Position numbers and translations under genes: made by a program. Positions 10,321 through 29,414 of a stretch of DNA of 64,000 nt are shown here, in pieces. The notes below the pieces were generated by a model. The model searched no databases, was not told the origin of the DNA, and saw only the letters and a list, made by a program, of their open reading frames with translations. Each line of letters starts with the position of its first letter. The first letter of the stretch is position 1. Source of the stretch: Diphasiastrum complanatum (taxonomy: Eukaryota; Streptophyta; Lycopodiopsida; Lycopodiales; Lycopodiaceae); NCBI GenBank assembly GCA_029204225.1, contig CM055107.1, positions 20,333,997 through 20,397,996 on the forward strand, given 5' to 3'.

Positions 10321-11564
10321 ATGAAAATAATTGTGATGACAATTAGATTCTTTAGAAGCTTGAGGTATGTGCTAGACCATCTTTGTGATCACTGTAAAAA
10401 GTTAGTAAACGGGGAGCTGTATTTCGAAAAAAAAAATAAAGATAAGCACATCGAGGAGGGTGTGACTTCACTTGTACGTGAAAGTTGTGCTCTCAATATT
10501 GAAAAATATCTGCTCTCTTTGGAAAACAACCTACCGCCAAATGTGGAGTATGACAAAGAAAATATTAAATTGCTTTCTTAATCTATCAATAAAAGGTTTG
10601 CCAACGATTGGATGCGGGCAACGATTGGTGTGAACAACAGAACCATATCCACCTTGGTTGGTGATATTCCTTCATCCTTAAAATTAATCGTAAATAAATT
10701 GAAGAAAAGATATTTGGTTGCAAATATTTCTAAAGCAGGTGCCAACACCTCCAGTACAAGATGGAGGTTTTTTTTTATAAAGTCAGGAATTCCAAAGGCG
10801 AAGAAGCCATTTGCTGTGGTGTAGAAGAATCTAATTTTACGAGTGTTCCATATTCCTCGTGGGAACAACCAACCTTGTATATATTTGATAATATAGATTC
10901 TTTGGAGGAGTCCTATATCGTGTCAATGGTGCGGCATTGCATGGCGACCCTCATGACACAACATAAACTTCGTGTTGTCATTTTGTTCTTAGAACAAGGT
11001 ATGAAAGAGGGAGTAAAGGCAAGCATTCACAAAATGAAAGATTTAAAATGCAAGGTCTTTGAAGATTATTATGACCTCACAGATCCATTGAAGCAGAGCA
11101 ATTTGTCTATTCAAAACCTGTAGCCAATGTTGTTTGTCTTATATAACTCAGATTCTCCAGATGATATTGTTGGATGTGTGCATAGCAAACTTAAATTGTT
11201 AACCCTATGCTTTGGCGACAGTGGAAAATCTTCTAAAAGTTTGGTGACTTGTAAACCAATTCACAAAAAGAGAGCAAAACATCGGTATGGTGTCAGCAAT
11301 ATTATTGAATCATTCTTTGCTCCAAGTTCGTTCATGTGTCTTTATAAAATGTCTTACTGTGTAGCACCACTCCTGAACAACATTGGAAGAAATTTAATAG
11401 TTATCGACAGTGCAAAAAATGTAAAACAAACGAAAACGTACTTGGAGGTCCATAACACCTTGGAATCACCCCCAAACACTAATTCTTCATATTCTTCAAA
11501 AGAAGAAGATCTTGATGTAGATAAATCTGAGGGGGGTGACGAATATGTAGAGTTAGATATCTAA
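10321..11564 (+). pseudogene. Unrecognised ORF series with frameshifts (part 3 of the unknown cluster)
   Basis: Frames at 10321-10581, 10612-10824, 10761-11123 and 11127-11564 follow each other with small gaps. Between the second and third there is a frame change at a run of T's (near 10770); the two frames read sensibly on either side of it. The third has strand-helix alternation (PTLYIFDNIDSLEE, then RVVILFLEQG) like an alpha/beta domain. The last ends in an acidic tail resembling that at 9397-9440. No known motif was identified. I regard this as the 3' part of a broken gene of unknown function. Confidence 0.4.
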
Positions 11565-11805
11565 ACATGTTTACATACATAGTTAAGTTTGTAATGACGG
11601 TTATGCCTAGACCAAAAAGGCAAATATATAGTTATCACCTCAAGCGGTAGGGGTTGTTACCACTCTTTTTTGATAAATAATAGATACATATATTTTGAAA
11701 ACTATCATTGCACATTTCTTATTTGATTAAGCAACATTGATTCGAATATATGATATGTATATGTGATGTTTGATGGCATTTTGTGAATCCTTCATCTATG
11801 TAGAG

Positions 11806-12460
11806 TGTGAAAATTGTCAACATTTCCTAGCTAGTTTGAGACCTAAATTGGCTAAAATTGTAAATAGTTTTGGTTCTGGAGTTTTGCACGTGTGAACCAG
11901 GCCACAATGTTTTTATTTACTGTATTTTTTCAGTATGATGAAGTGTCAAACTTCATACCCTTCAAAATGAGACCATTTTGATGTATTTTGGTCATATAAG
12001 CCATTTTTAGCTATTTTTCCTATATAGGGAATATCTAGGGTCAAGTACCTTCTAGAGAGAGGAGAGAGAGTCATCTTCCTCATCCATAAATAGTAGGGAA
12101 GTCGTGGAGAACAGGTTGGAGAAACCTTTTGTATGCTTCATTGAGATCAATAGATCATTGTCATTGTTTCTTCCTCCATTGAGAGCATTGTTGTGTGTAT
12201 TGTCTTCAAGCTATTGTGTATGATCTTAGGTGCTTTCCAAAAGTGGTAGGCTGATGTATTATGGACTGTATAATGCTATTTTGGGCCGCACTTGATGTTT
12301 ATGGAAGTTTCCATTTGTGATAAATGCTTTTTGATCAAGTTCTTTGCATTCTAGGTAGCATAGAATGTGTTGCCAATTCCTAGCTTATGTAGTTTGGAGT
12401 GCAAGCATTCAAGCCAATGATCTTGGAGTTTAGATCCACTTAGGATCTGTATTTTTCACA
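11806..12460 (+). repeat. 5' LTR of Copia-A
   Basis: 655 bp, TGTG...CACA, with a TATA box (TATATAGGG) at about 12021. It differs from the 3' LTR at one position that I could see (T at 12012 versus G at 16004). Confidence 0.95.
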
Positions 12461-12472
12461 TGGTATCAGAGC
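12461..12472 (+). other. Primer-binding site of Copia-A
   Basis: TGGTATCAGAGC immediately after the LTR, complementary to the 3' end of plant initiator tRNA-Met. The 1.16-kb untranslated leader to 13632 follows and holds no supported gene. Confidence 0.92.
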
Positions 12473-13632
12473 TGGTTGGCTTCTATTTACAGTAAGTATT
12501 CCATTTTTGGTGATATTTGGATGTTTGATCAAGTTCTAGCATGATTTTGCATTGCTTTGTTGATCAAATCTTACTAACCTTTGTTTTGTGAGTTGAACTT
12601 GTGGATCAAAAGCATATTTCAGGTCTATTGAAGATCAGAGGCTGAAAAGAAACTATTTTGGATCAGATCATAACACCTAATCATTTGTGATTGTGAGGCT
12701 TGTGCATATTCAATACTAGCAATGTTCTTTTCAATCCTATTGTTGACAATCTCCATTCTTGGATGAACACTCTCCTTAAGTGGATGAAACTTCTCCTTAA
12801 GTGGATGACAAATGCTCTTTTGAGTGAGTTGTAATTCTCCTAAAGGCTGAGCAAAGCTCCCATTTGGATGAAAGATCCCCTTTTTTGGGTGAACATATTG
12901 TAAGCTCCATTGTGAAGAGCATATTGTAAAGATTGTCATCAATTTTGGCATAAATTTTGGTGTACTTTGTTGAGCATGTAAGTAACTCTCCTTATGTAAT
13001 TTGATTGGAGCATTTGCTGGAAGGTGTTAACCATTATGCAAGTGTGTTTTCAGGTTCTTAACAGGTTGAGGAACATTCTCATGTGAAGTGATCTTAGATC
13101 TACATCTAAACACCAAGATTTGACAAGATAGTGAAGCTAGTCTTGTGATTCACTAAGTGTGCTCATTCATTCACCTCTAAATCTTGTATTTATCACTTGC
13201 TGGAGTTTATAAACTTTTAGAAGTGTGGTTTACATGTGGTTTTACAGGTTGAATCAATATCTTAGTGTGTTGATCATATGTTGATCAAGTTTGTTCATTA
13301 CTAGGTAATCTTGGCATCCTAGTTTTGGGTATTTTCTAAGAATGCAAGTAACTCTTCACACCATAACTTGATTTGGTCACTTGCTGGAAAGTTTGAGAGC
13401 TTAAGCAAGAGTGTGTTCAGGTTGGTTTGATTTTGTAATCCATTCTTAGTGTGTGCAAAGTGTTGCATGTGTTTCAATCTTCCTTTCTATGCTTGGAAAC
13501 CATCTAGGTTCAAGATAGAAGTGTTTTAGGGTCCTAAATCTTCATAGATCTCTTTATCTATCATTTGTTGAGAGAAAAGTGAGTGCTAAGTGCTTTAGGA
13601 CAAAACCTAAAAGTTGAAGAAACATTAGAATC

Positions 13633-15543
13633 ATGGCTTCCAATGGTGGGATCATGCTAGAGTCTAGTGAAAGGTTGAGTTCATCAAACTACTCTACTTG
13701 GAAAGTGAGGATGGAGTCCTTACTTGAGTTGAATGAACTCATGGACATAGTTGCAGAAATTGAAGAGAGACCTCTCACACTTCAAGAGCAACAAAGGTTT
13801 GATAAGAAGGCCAAAAGGGCTCTTCATATCATTAAAATGAATGTTACAAATGAACTTCTCAAGGAAGTTGGAAAGTGTCAAAGTGCAAGTGAGGCATGGA
13901 ATGCCTTAAAGAAGCTCTTTGAATCAAAGTCCACATCTAGGGTATTGACCCTAAGGAGACAAATATTTTCTAGTAGGCAAAGAGAGGGTGAAAGTGCTCA
14001 TGCATTTATCTTGAGAGTTAAGTCCCTAAGTGATGATTTAGCATGCATTGATGAGAACATAAAAGATGGTGAAATAGTCCAAGTTATGTTGAATGGTTTG
14101 CTAAATGAACATGCTAACCTTGTGCAAAGTTTTGCCATTCAAAGAGTCTTGCCAAGTGTGGTTGACTTGCAAGAAATCTTATTGGCTGAAGAACATAGGT
14201 TGCAATCAAAGCTTGATGGTGCATCCTTGCAAGGTGGAGGTGAAGAGGCTTTCTTCACAAAAGGCAAATTCAAGGGCAAAGGTAAAGGCAAAGGGAAATG
14301 GTCCAAAGGTGGTAACTTTGATCATGATGATCACTCTTCCTCTTCCTCTTCTACTAAGAACAATAAGTCAAAGTTCAAGTGCTTTTATTGTGGGATAAAA
14401 GGTCATTTTGCAAATGAATGTTATAAGAAGAAAAGAGAGCAAGGAGAGAGGCAAGGAAATCTTACAATAGATGAGGAAGAACATAACACATGTGAATCAC
14501 TTGTTATGACTTCAAGTTTGTTAGCCAACATAGATGATAATGATCCTTGGTGGATTGATAGTGGAGCCTCATCTCACATGACAAGACATAAGGAATACTT
14601 TACATCCTTATTGTCTTATGAGGGAGAAGGTAACATCATCTACACTGCAAATGATGGTCAATGTGACATCAAAGGCATAGGCACTATTCCTATTTCCCTT
14701 TCAACAAATAGGAAAGCAAATCTTGAAAATGTTTTGTACATTCCTTCAATCACTAAGAATTTGCTTAGTGTAAGTCAAATGATTGACAAAGGACTTGATG
14801 TGGAGTTCATTGGAGATGCATGTTTGATAAGTAAATGTGGATCCTTGATTGCTCAAGGTAGGAGGCATGGTAAACTTTTCAAGCTTGATGCATGTGTGAT
14901 CTCTAATCATGAAGGATGTATGGCTAGGGAGCAATTGACAAACCAAGAAGTTTGGCACAAGAGGTTGGGCCATCCCAACTTCAAATCTTTGGAGGTAATG
15001 GCAAAGAAAGAGCTTGTTCTTGGTCTCCCTAAAAGTCTTGTTGCAAACAATAGTGTTTGTGAACATTGTGCCTTGTCCAAATCTCATAGACTTGCTTATT
15101 CTAGATCTACTTCTAGATCTAAAGAAGCTTTTCAACTTGTGCATTCTGATATTCATTCTTCTAGTACAACTAGCAATGGTGGGGCAAAGATGTATGCAAC
15201 TTTCATTGATGACTTTAGTAGGTATACTTGGATCTATCTTCTTAAAAGTAAGGATGAAGTGTTTGCTGCATTTGTCAAGTTCAAGAATGAAATGGAAAAC
15301 CAATTCAATACAAAGATCAAATGCTTAAGATCTGATAATGGAGGGGAATACACCTCAAATAGGTTCAAAGACTTTTGTATAGCACATGTGGCTATCAAAG
15401 AAGCAACCAACTATCTCTCTATCTTCCACCGAAGCCGAGTACAAGGCATTAACAACATGCACCAAGGAGATTCTTTGGATCAAGAGGATGTTATTGGATC
15501 TTCACTTGCTGGAACCAGAGAAGACTCCAATCATACTTTGTGA
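13633..15543 (+). pseudogene. Copia-A Gag-protease-integrase (truncated polyprotein)
   Basis: The frame starts at an ATG in good context and opens with a copia Gag (SNYSTWKVRMESLL near residue 20). A zinc knuckle CFYCGIKGHFANEC lies at about residues 250-263. The protease active site WWIDSGASSHM is at about 306-316. The GAG_pre-integrase motif VWHKRLGHPN is near 439 with the CX2C pair CEHC. The first two integrase catalytic Asp are in HSDIHS (about 504) and RSDNGGEY (about 566). The third catalytic residue (Glu) is lost: near 15390 the sequence jumps into RNase H in another frame, and the last ~50 residues are out-of-frame RNase H DNA. The truncated Pol cannot integrate or reverse transcribe by itself. 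Confidence 0.9.
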
Positions 15544-15802
15544 TAACCTTTCAGCCCAAAGCTTGGCAAGCAATCCTGTTTTTCATGCAAGGAGCAAGCA
15601 CATTGAGATTGCTCACCATTTTGTGAGAGATCAAGTCATTGCCAAAGAGGTGGAGCTTCAACATGTCTCTTCAAAGGAGTGTGTGGCTGATATCTTCACC
15701 AAACCATTGGGAAAGGACCTATATTTAATGCATAGATCTAATCTTGGAATGTGCTCAAAGACTATGTTGAAACTAGCATCCAATGTTGAAGAGGGAGTGT
15801 GA
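15386..15802 (+). pseudogene. Copia-A RNase H C-terminal part
   Basis: Frame +2 relative to the Gag-Pol ORF. It starts inside the RNase H motif WLSKKQPTISLSSTEAEY and continues through ARSKHIEIAHHFVRDQV and CVADIFTKPLGKD to the stop just before the purine tract. The ORF's first codons belong to the deletion junction, where a short CATG/ATGG overlap suggests microhomology-mediated or template-switch joining. Confidence 0.9.
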
Positions 15803-16452
15803 AAATTGTCAACATTTCCTAGCTAGTTTGAGACCTAAATTGGCTAAAATTGTAAATAGTTTTGGTTCTGGAGTTTTGCACGTGTGAACCAGGCCACAAT
15901 GTTTTTATTTACTGTATTTTTTCAGTATGATGAAGTGTCAAACTTCATACCCTTCAAAATGAGACCATTTTGATGTATTTTGGTCATATAAGCCATTTTT
16001 AGCGATTTTTCCTATATAGGGAATATCTAGGGTCAAGTACCTTCTAGAGAGAGGAGAGAGAGTCATCTTCCTCATCCATAAATAGTAGGGAAGTCGTGGA
16101 GAACAGGTTGGAGAAACCTTTTGTATGCTTCATTGAGATCAATAGATCATTGTCATTGTTTCTTCCTCCATTGAGAGCATTGTTGTGTGTATTGTCTTCA
16201 AGCTATTGTGTATGATCTTAGGTGCTTTCCAAAAGTGGTAGGCTGATGTATTATGGACTGTATAATGCTATTTTGGGCCGCACTTGATGTTTATGGAAGT
16301 TTCCATTTGTGATAAATGCTTTTTGATCAAGTTCTTTGCATTCTAGGTAGCATAGAATGTGTTGCCAATTCCTAGCTTATGTAGTTTGGAGTGCAAGCAT
16401 TCAAGCCAATGATCTTGGAGTTTAGATCCACTTAGGATCTGTATTTTTCACA
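15798..16452 (+). repeat. 3' LTR of Copia-A
   Basis: 655 bp, essentially identical to the 5' LTR; followed by the TSD copy TAGAG. Confidence 0.95.
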
Positions 16453-16457
16453 TAGAG

Positions 16458-17854
16458 TGATTGTCAAAGTTTTCAGTCATTTTGTGATTAAATTCTATTT
16501 TGAAATTCTCTTGTCCAATTTCGAAAATGGATTTTGAGAAAGTCCAAAATTAATTGGTGAATTAATTAATCCAAAGATAGTGATGAATACCTCTAAGACT
16601 TCTTCCAATGAAATAGATCTCTTGGTGGAAAAAGGCCCTAACAATAGAAGTTTTAGTTTGTTTATATTTTCTATTGCTAAGCTTTCATGTGGACAAACAA
16701 ACTAATTTTCCAAATTGTTAACAATAGTCTTGTAGCAAAATGCACATGTAAGTGTGTATTTCAAGCACTTTTTTCAAATTTCATATTAGTTGTTGGTTTT
16801 CAAATAATGTCAAGCAAAATATGATGTGTGTCAAACATGTGGGGGTGCTAGTCAACTTTAGCATATTCAAATTTGGGGATGCATGCATCCAAAGTTGTCT
16901 TATGTCAAATGATGAAAAGTGTTGCCACAATCAACAAAATTGGACGCATCATGTATGATAAAAAATATTGTAGCAATTGACTACTTGTGTGCTCGTGAAT
17001 GAAAAATAAAACTACTTAAAACATATTCCATTGTATAGAATCCATAATACATAGAAAGTTGAAGCATAAGCAAGCAACTTTACTACACGTGTTGTTGATG
17101 CTTGGGCAGTGGAAAAGTCCCAAGTAGCACCAAAGTCCTAGGTGACATGCATGAAATGAGGTCCAACCTAGCCAACAATAGTCACATCGGCTAGGCTTTG
17201 GTTACTAAAGCTTGAGGGTGGCTTGAATACCTTGTGCTATCCCACACTTAAAAACACTTGCCTCCAATCTTTTAAGTTTGGGTATTTTCAAGGCTGAATT
17301 CCCATCAAATGGGTATACTTTTTATTTAGTTGTCAAAGGTTCCCAAAATGAGAGTGATTGTTGTGGAGTAGATGGACAAAATCTCATTTATCTTGAAGGA
17401 AAGCTATATCTTTTGAATAGAAAAGTACTTCATGAAGCAAATGCTAGTTATGAAACTCTAAAATTATATTTATTAAATGACTACTTCAAGGGAAAAATAA
17501 GAAAGCTAAAACAACGAGACTTTCATTCATTAAGCAAGATGGCTACACATACTATAAAAAGAAAAATTTAACTTTAATATTTCTAGCATGCAACAATCAA
17601 TAAAACTTAAAGTGATCAGTTTTTATTTTCTTCATAATTTGTTTCCTACTGCACATCGAGAAGATTATGCTACATGTCATGAATGAATATTCATATAAAA
17701 TAAATTTCTCATAAATTATATGCAATAAACTTTATTGTCATATGATTTATAGTCTTCTGTCATATGATATGACTTTGATACACCCTCACAATTAAATTTT
17801 TCTAGACTACAAACCACTCTTACTAACACCAATAATATAGGTTACTAAGAGATG
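16458..17854. other. Spacer without assigned feature
   Basis: AT-rich flank between Copia-A and the 3' end of the oxygenase gene. A 97-codon plus-strand frame at 17278-17571 has normal-looking composition, but I recognise nothing in it. Confidence 0.4.
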
Positions 17855-25327
<7,473 letters not shown>

Positions 25328-25560
25328 TTTTCACTCCGATTGCAGAAGTGAATTGCAGGTTATAACGTATTTAATTGAGAGAGAGAGAGACACACGCTGG
25401 TGGCAGAAGAAAATATATTGCAGGTTATAAGTATTTATTTGAGAGAGAGACGTGCTGATGGCAGGAGATATTGAGAGATCCTCAGAGGAGAAAATCGGCC
25501 TAATATTGACTTTGAGAGAGAGAGAGAGAGAGAGAGAAAGTGGACAGTTTTGAATGTTAG
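25328..25560 (-). promoter_or_regulatory. 5' flank of the oxygenase gene
   Basis: On the coding strand this is CT-rich with three short GA/CT runs (25375-25391, 25440-25450, 25512-25538). Such pyrimidine tracts are common in plant 5' UTRs. No clear TATA box was located, so the transcription start is undefined. Confidence 0.3.
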
Positions 25561-25835
25561 GTGAAGGCCGAGGCTGATGAAGCTTCCTGGGAATAGGCCA
25601 GGGTCCAATATGCTCTATTTTGAGAAGGTTGTGGCCAGTCTCCCTTTCTTACGGGTGCAACATGAGGAACGCTCATGGTACGAACTAAATTGTCACCAAG
25701 TATCCATTACGTTCTCACCATGGCAGTCCACCATGGCAATCCAAAGAGTTGATCAAGAAATCATTTTTGCTCATTCAGGAAGCGAGAAAGCTCATTACTC
25801 CCTCATCTCAGATTTCGCCTTGGATGAGGCCTTAT

Positions 25836-25837
<2 letters not shown>

Positions 25838-25911
<74 letters not shown>

Positions 25912-25985
25912 ATATATATGCATATATAAATACATATATATAAATATTATATATACATATATGTGTACACACACACATATTATAC
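25838..25985. repeat. Compound (CT)n(CA)n(TA)n microsatellite
   Basis: CT to about 25874, CA to about 25909, then AT-rich ATATAC phrases to 25985. Confidence 0.93.
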
Positions 25986-25999
25986 GGCTTCATTGCATT

Positions 26000-26317
26000 G
26001 CAAGCTTTATAGATTGGTTGAGTGTTCAAAATTTCCAGCATCTAATAAGGAAGTTAACTTGGCTTTCTTGTCCTAATTTGCCAACCTAGCTCCATTCCTA
26101 GAGTCATGCCAAGTAGGTGGCTAGTTGGTCAATCTCCACCACAAATCTAGGATTTAGGTCCTATAAACTACCACTGCCAAATTGACTTGACCTACTCTTT
26201 AGACTTGATCTAACCTACACGTGGCTCCATGGCCTCACACGAGTGGGACCCTCTTATGTACAATTTACTTGGTTTTTTATCAAGCTAGATTTGCCAATTT
26301 TTTGGCAATTTCTCACA
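26000..26317 (-). repeat. Possible 3' LTR of a decayed copia element
   Basis: On the minus strand a purine tract (TTCGAGGAG) at about 26318-26326 is followed by TGTGAGAAATTG, the layout PPT/LTR start seen in the other copia elements here. The other LTR end was not found. Confidence 0.35.
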
Positions 26318-26327
26318 CTCCTCGAAT

Positions 26328-26510
26328 TTAGCTTGATCTATCTACAACACTTTTTGCTTGATGAATGAATACTTGTCTAAAAGTTCTAGCTACAAACAAG
26401 GAACTTTTGAGACTCCAATAGAGAATGATGTCTATGAAGGATCTTTCATCACCTCTTAAAGGATCCCTTACAACATGTTCCGTAGATGTGTTTATATACA
26501 TGTAGCACAC
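26328..26510 (-). pseudogene. Ty1/copia reverse-transcriptase end fragment
   Basis: The minus frame contains RDPLRGDERSFIDIILYWSL. It lines up with KDPNKGDERSFEDITLFRSL in Copia-C, the segment after the RT fingers/palm that leads into the YRSLVGSL motif. It is short and altered downstream (the GSL and TRPD motifs are lost). RNase H is absent, and the sequence runs directly into the possible LTR below 26317. Confidence 0.55.
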
Positions 26511-26511
26511 T

Positions 26512-26790
26512 TCAAAAACTATACATCATGCCAGAAGCCATGGATTCCAAGGCATTTTGTGCACTTGATGGTACATCAATTAAGCTAATAAGTGCATACA
26601 TAATGTTGTCAAAGACAACTTGCCTTGCATGATCCAAATGATTGAGCCTTGATGGCTCCATCTTGATACTCAAAGTTTTTCTTGGAGTCCTCGGGTCTTG
26701 AGCTTGTCCCTCCACTTGACTTGACTCCAAACCATCAATGAATTGAATAAGGTGTAGATCCGTTAGAATTCTCATCGTCGTTCCGGTCAT
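26512..26790 (-). pseudogene. Unrecognised 92-codon minus-strand ORF
   Basis: A charged, soluble-looking frame between a copia RT fragment and a gypsy remnant. There is no motif I recognise; it is probably part of a retroelement leader or an unrelated fragment. Confidence 0.25.
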
Positions 26791-26799
26791 TGCTAAAAC

Positions 26800-27250
26800 A
26801 CAAACATGTGACGAACGCTACGTTACCGCCCAACCATAGCCGAGTATTGCCACCTCACCCCCATGCATTGGAGCTATAGACCACCATCAAGCAAGCTCGG
26901 ACCTCCGATAAGCCATGGTGTCCCATACCACCACACCTTACCCTCAACCCTCGCCTACCTACATTATGAGGCCTAGATAATCATCCTGACCTGACCACAA
27001 GTGGAAGAGATCGCCATTATCCAGGAGAAAATCAATCACAAGCTCATGGAGATCCACCTCTATATGCGACAGTTGTGCACACTGACGCAGGTCCATAACA
27101 ACGTGTCACCGCGAGTCAATAAAACATTGACATGTGGCACCCAAAAGACCTATAACTCCAAATCAGCGTTCCTTCCCATGACTGAGACCGTCACCTCAAG
27201 TTTCTTGTTGTGTGCCCTTACGGGTACGTAACATTCCCTCCCCCTTTAAG
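26800..27250 (-). repeat. Possible Ty3/gypsy 3' LTR with polypurine tract
   Basis: On the minus strand, directly after the integrase/chromodomain ORF, a tract AAAGGGGGAGGGAA (about 27236-27250) is followed by TGTTACGTACCC. That is a typical LTR start after a PPT. The far end is not defined. Confidence 0.45.
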
Positions 27251-28017
27251 AGTCTTCTCCTAATGGGAGCAAACAAGAGAAGTTCAGTCTTAAATAGTCT
27301 TCTCTCTCCCAAGTGTCCTCATCATCTAACTTTCCTTTCCAGCATACAAGAAATTCATAAACCAAACGGTTTCTCAATTGGTGACGGCGAATGTCAACGA
27401 CTTTTTCAGGTACGTTAGAAACAAATGTAGACAAATCCTCTAAGTCAACCAGTTCACCTTCCGAAATTAGAGAATCCTTCCTACTAAGTCGTTCATTTAA
27501 ATGACTTACATGGAAAACAGGATGAACCCCAACCTCAATCGGAAGATCTAGCTGATAAGCGACCGAGCTAATTTCCTTTACAACCTTATAAGGTCCGTTG
27601 TAATGAGGAGATAGTTTATGGCATTTTCCCGTCCAAAGTACCTTTGAATCCTTAGGGATTTTAAGATACACCCCAATTCCGACCTCAATTTTCTACGGTG
27701 AGCAACCGCGGTTAGCATAAAATTGAGCTCTATCATGAGCGGTTTTCATGCCTTCCTTGGCCACTAGCAGCATTTCTTGCATATCTTACAGCAAATCTAC
27801 TGCAGCTTGCACCTTGAGACCTTTGAGTCCGACCAAAACTGGCGAACGCGACTGGCATAAAAGGACTAACTCTAATGGCTGAATGCTTGTCACTATTCTG
27901 CGTGAACTCAACCATTGGGAGATACTTTTCCCAATCAAACTGTCTTTTACAAATGAAGTCAGGAAGTCTCCTAATCCAAGGGTAGTGCCTCCAAAGGTCC
28001 TCCAAGTAAACCTGCAA
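27246..28017 (-). pseudogene. Chromovirus (Ty3/gypsy) integrase end with chromodomain
   Basis: The upstream minus frame (27733-28017) has the integrase core end DWEKYLPMVEFTQNSDKHSA, where the family reads W..LP..EF.YN...H. The downstream frame (27246-27671) has the GPF/Y module LSPHYNGPYKVVKEISSVAY and VHPVFHVSHL. It ends with a chromodomain-like YEFLVCWKGKLDDEDTWE, which in chromoviruses directs integration toward modified histones. The two frames are separated by a shift and stops, and protease/RT are missing. Upstream of DWEKYL the coding sequence is replaced by the non-coding part of the 27876/40196 inverted repeat. Confidence 0.8.
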
Positions 28018-28825
28018 GTTCCAAAGATGCTCCCCAACTCCAAGCTAGGATGCCTCCACCTGCATGAAAGGATCTTCAAGCCTCCATAGATCTCTCCTCC
28101 ACTTGTGTCCTTAATCTTAATCACAAAGGTATATAACAAGTGGCCTCAAGTATTCACCACCCAACCATAGCTAGCTAGCACATGCAATCCTGCAACTTGG
28201 CTAATCTAGCACCCCCTTGCTAACCAATAACTAATCACAAGCATACCACCACAAACCATAGCATACTCAAGATCCAAACCTTACTTATGTCCCCCCCATA
28301 CCATAAGCAAGATCCAAACCCTAAGCATACTACACACAAGAAAACACTCTATATACTAGTAGCCACACTAGAGCATAAGCATAGCAAACAAAAGAGATCT
28401 CTTCCCCTTCCTATGGGCACCCTCCTCCCCTCATATAGATGGCAAATAGCACTCTCCAATACACTATGGAGTTCCATGCACAACCAATGAGAAAGAGAGA
28501 GGCCTAGGGGAGTTAAAGAACCTTCATAAGCTTATGGGAGGTCAAGAGACTTCTTCCAGAACCTATGACTCTTTGAATGCCTTTCTTGTGGGAGTTGGTA
28601 ACTCAATGTCATTAGCTTACAAACCCCAACATGCAGTCTATCGCTACTGCACCCACATCGCTACCTACGTGGAGGGCAACGACAACGAAGACCAACAAAC
28701 CATAGTTTACAACAAACCACAAACCAAAACTTTGAGCAAACAAATGATGACGTTCGTAGGAAGTCGCAAGTCAACTCTTGCGGACTACCAGCGACCACCA
28801 AAGGCCAACCGCAATGACCTCGACT
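27876..28825 (-). repeat. Left arm of the ~950-bp inverted repeat
   Basis: On the minus strand it matches 39249-40196 (plus) almost throughout. About 115 bp at the low-coordinate end is integrase code; the remaining ~835 bp is non-coding. The arms therefore share the same chimeric join, which predates their separation. Confidence 0.88.
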
Positions 28826-28939
28826 ACGGTTGCATAAGAACGACCTTAGAATTGGTGCACTTTACATCCCACGATCAGCTAAGTACCAAGGATGCAGATT
28901 GACACCACAGACGAAGCTGACAGTAAATGAAATGCGACA

Positions 28940-29409
28940 ATATATTAGGTTTAGGAGTTCTTGTAATCATTCATTACATTAAAGACCACCTCTTTTCTCT
29001 AAAAAAATACACACATATATATATATAGGAGTAATAGAGAGAAGTATGTATGACAAGTGCGTGAGCGTTTTTATAGACAGACAAGTCTGAATCACCGGAT
29101 GTAGAATGTGAGGATGAAAAGCCGTTCACTAGTATGTGAGATGCGTTGCATCAATCACACCTCTAAGATTAGACATAGAGAGATGTAGATAGAAGTATTT
29201 GCTAGTAAGCACTACTTTTATCCATTATATCCATAAGGGGCAGATTTCTGTTGCGATAACGCGCTGTGCGGTATGCCAAACAATGCTCTAGGAATCATTG
29301 TGATTAAGTTGATTTTTACTCTATCTCTTGACCATGATATGTAATCCTTGAATGCATTATGTCTATCAAATGTCCTTCTTAGATCAGTTGTTATTTGTTC
29401 TATTTGTTA
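28940..29409 (+). repeat. Probable 5' part of the Copia-D LTR, split by Copia-B
   Basis: The sequence 35440-35637, which directly precedes the Copia-D primer-binding site, begins right after Copia-B. Hence the rest of that LTR should lie just left of 29410. There is a TATA-like run near 29015, but the left LTR boundary is unknown. Confidence 0.45.
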
Positions 29410-29414
29410 TTTCG

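Larger units (their letters stand above)
11801..16457 (+). mobile_element. Copia-A: Ty1/copia LTR retrotransposon, internally deleted, with 5-bp TSD
   Basis: The element proper is 11806-16452. It is flanked by the direct repeat TAGAG (11801-11805 and 16453-16457), which is the target-site duplication. The two 655-bp LTRs begin TGTG and end CACA. A primer-binding site TGGTATCAGAGC (initiator tRNA-Met type) directly follows the 5' LTR, and a purine tract (GAAGAGGGAG) directly precedes the 3' LTR. The internal region is only 3.3 kb because integrase end, reverse transcriptase and most of RNase H are deleted. Gag-protease-integrase start and RNase H end remain, out of frame with each other. Confidence 0.95.

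Noticed and set aside
14746-15303. 185-codon minus-strand ORF
   Set aside because: Antisense of Copia-A integrase; no independent evidence.
28287-28490. 67-codon ORF conserved at 39582-39785
   Set aside because: Conservation is explained by the 950-bp inverted repeat; both copies are nearly identical DNA and the frame has no recognised motif.
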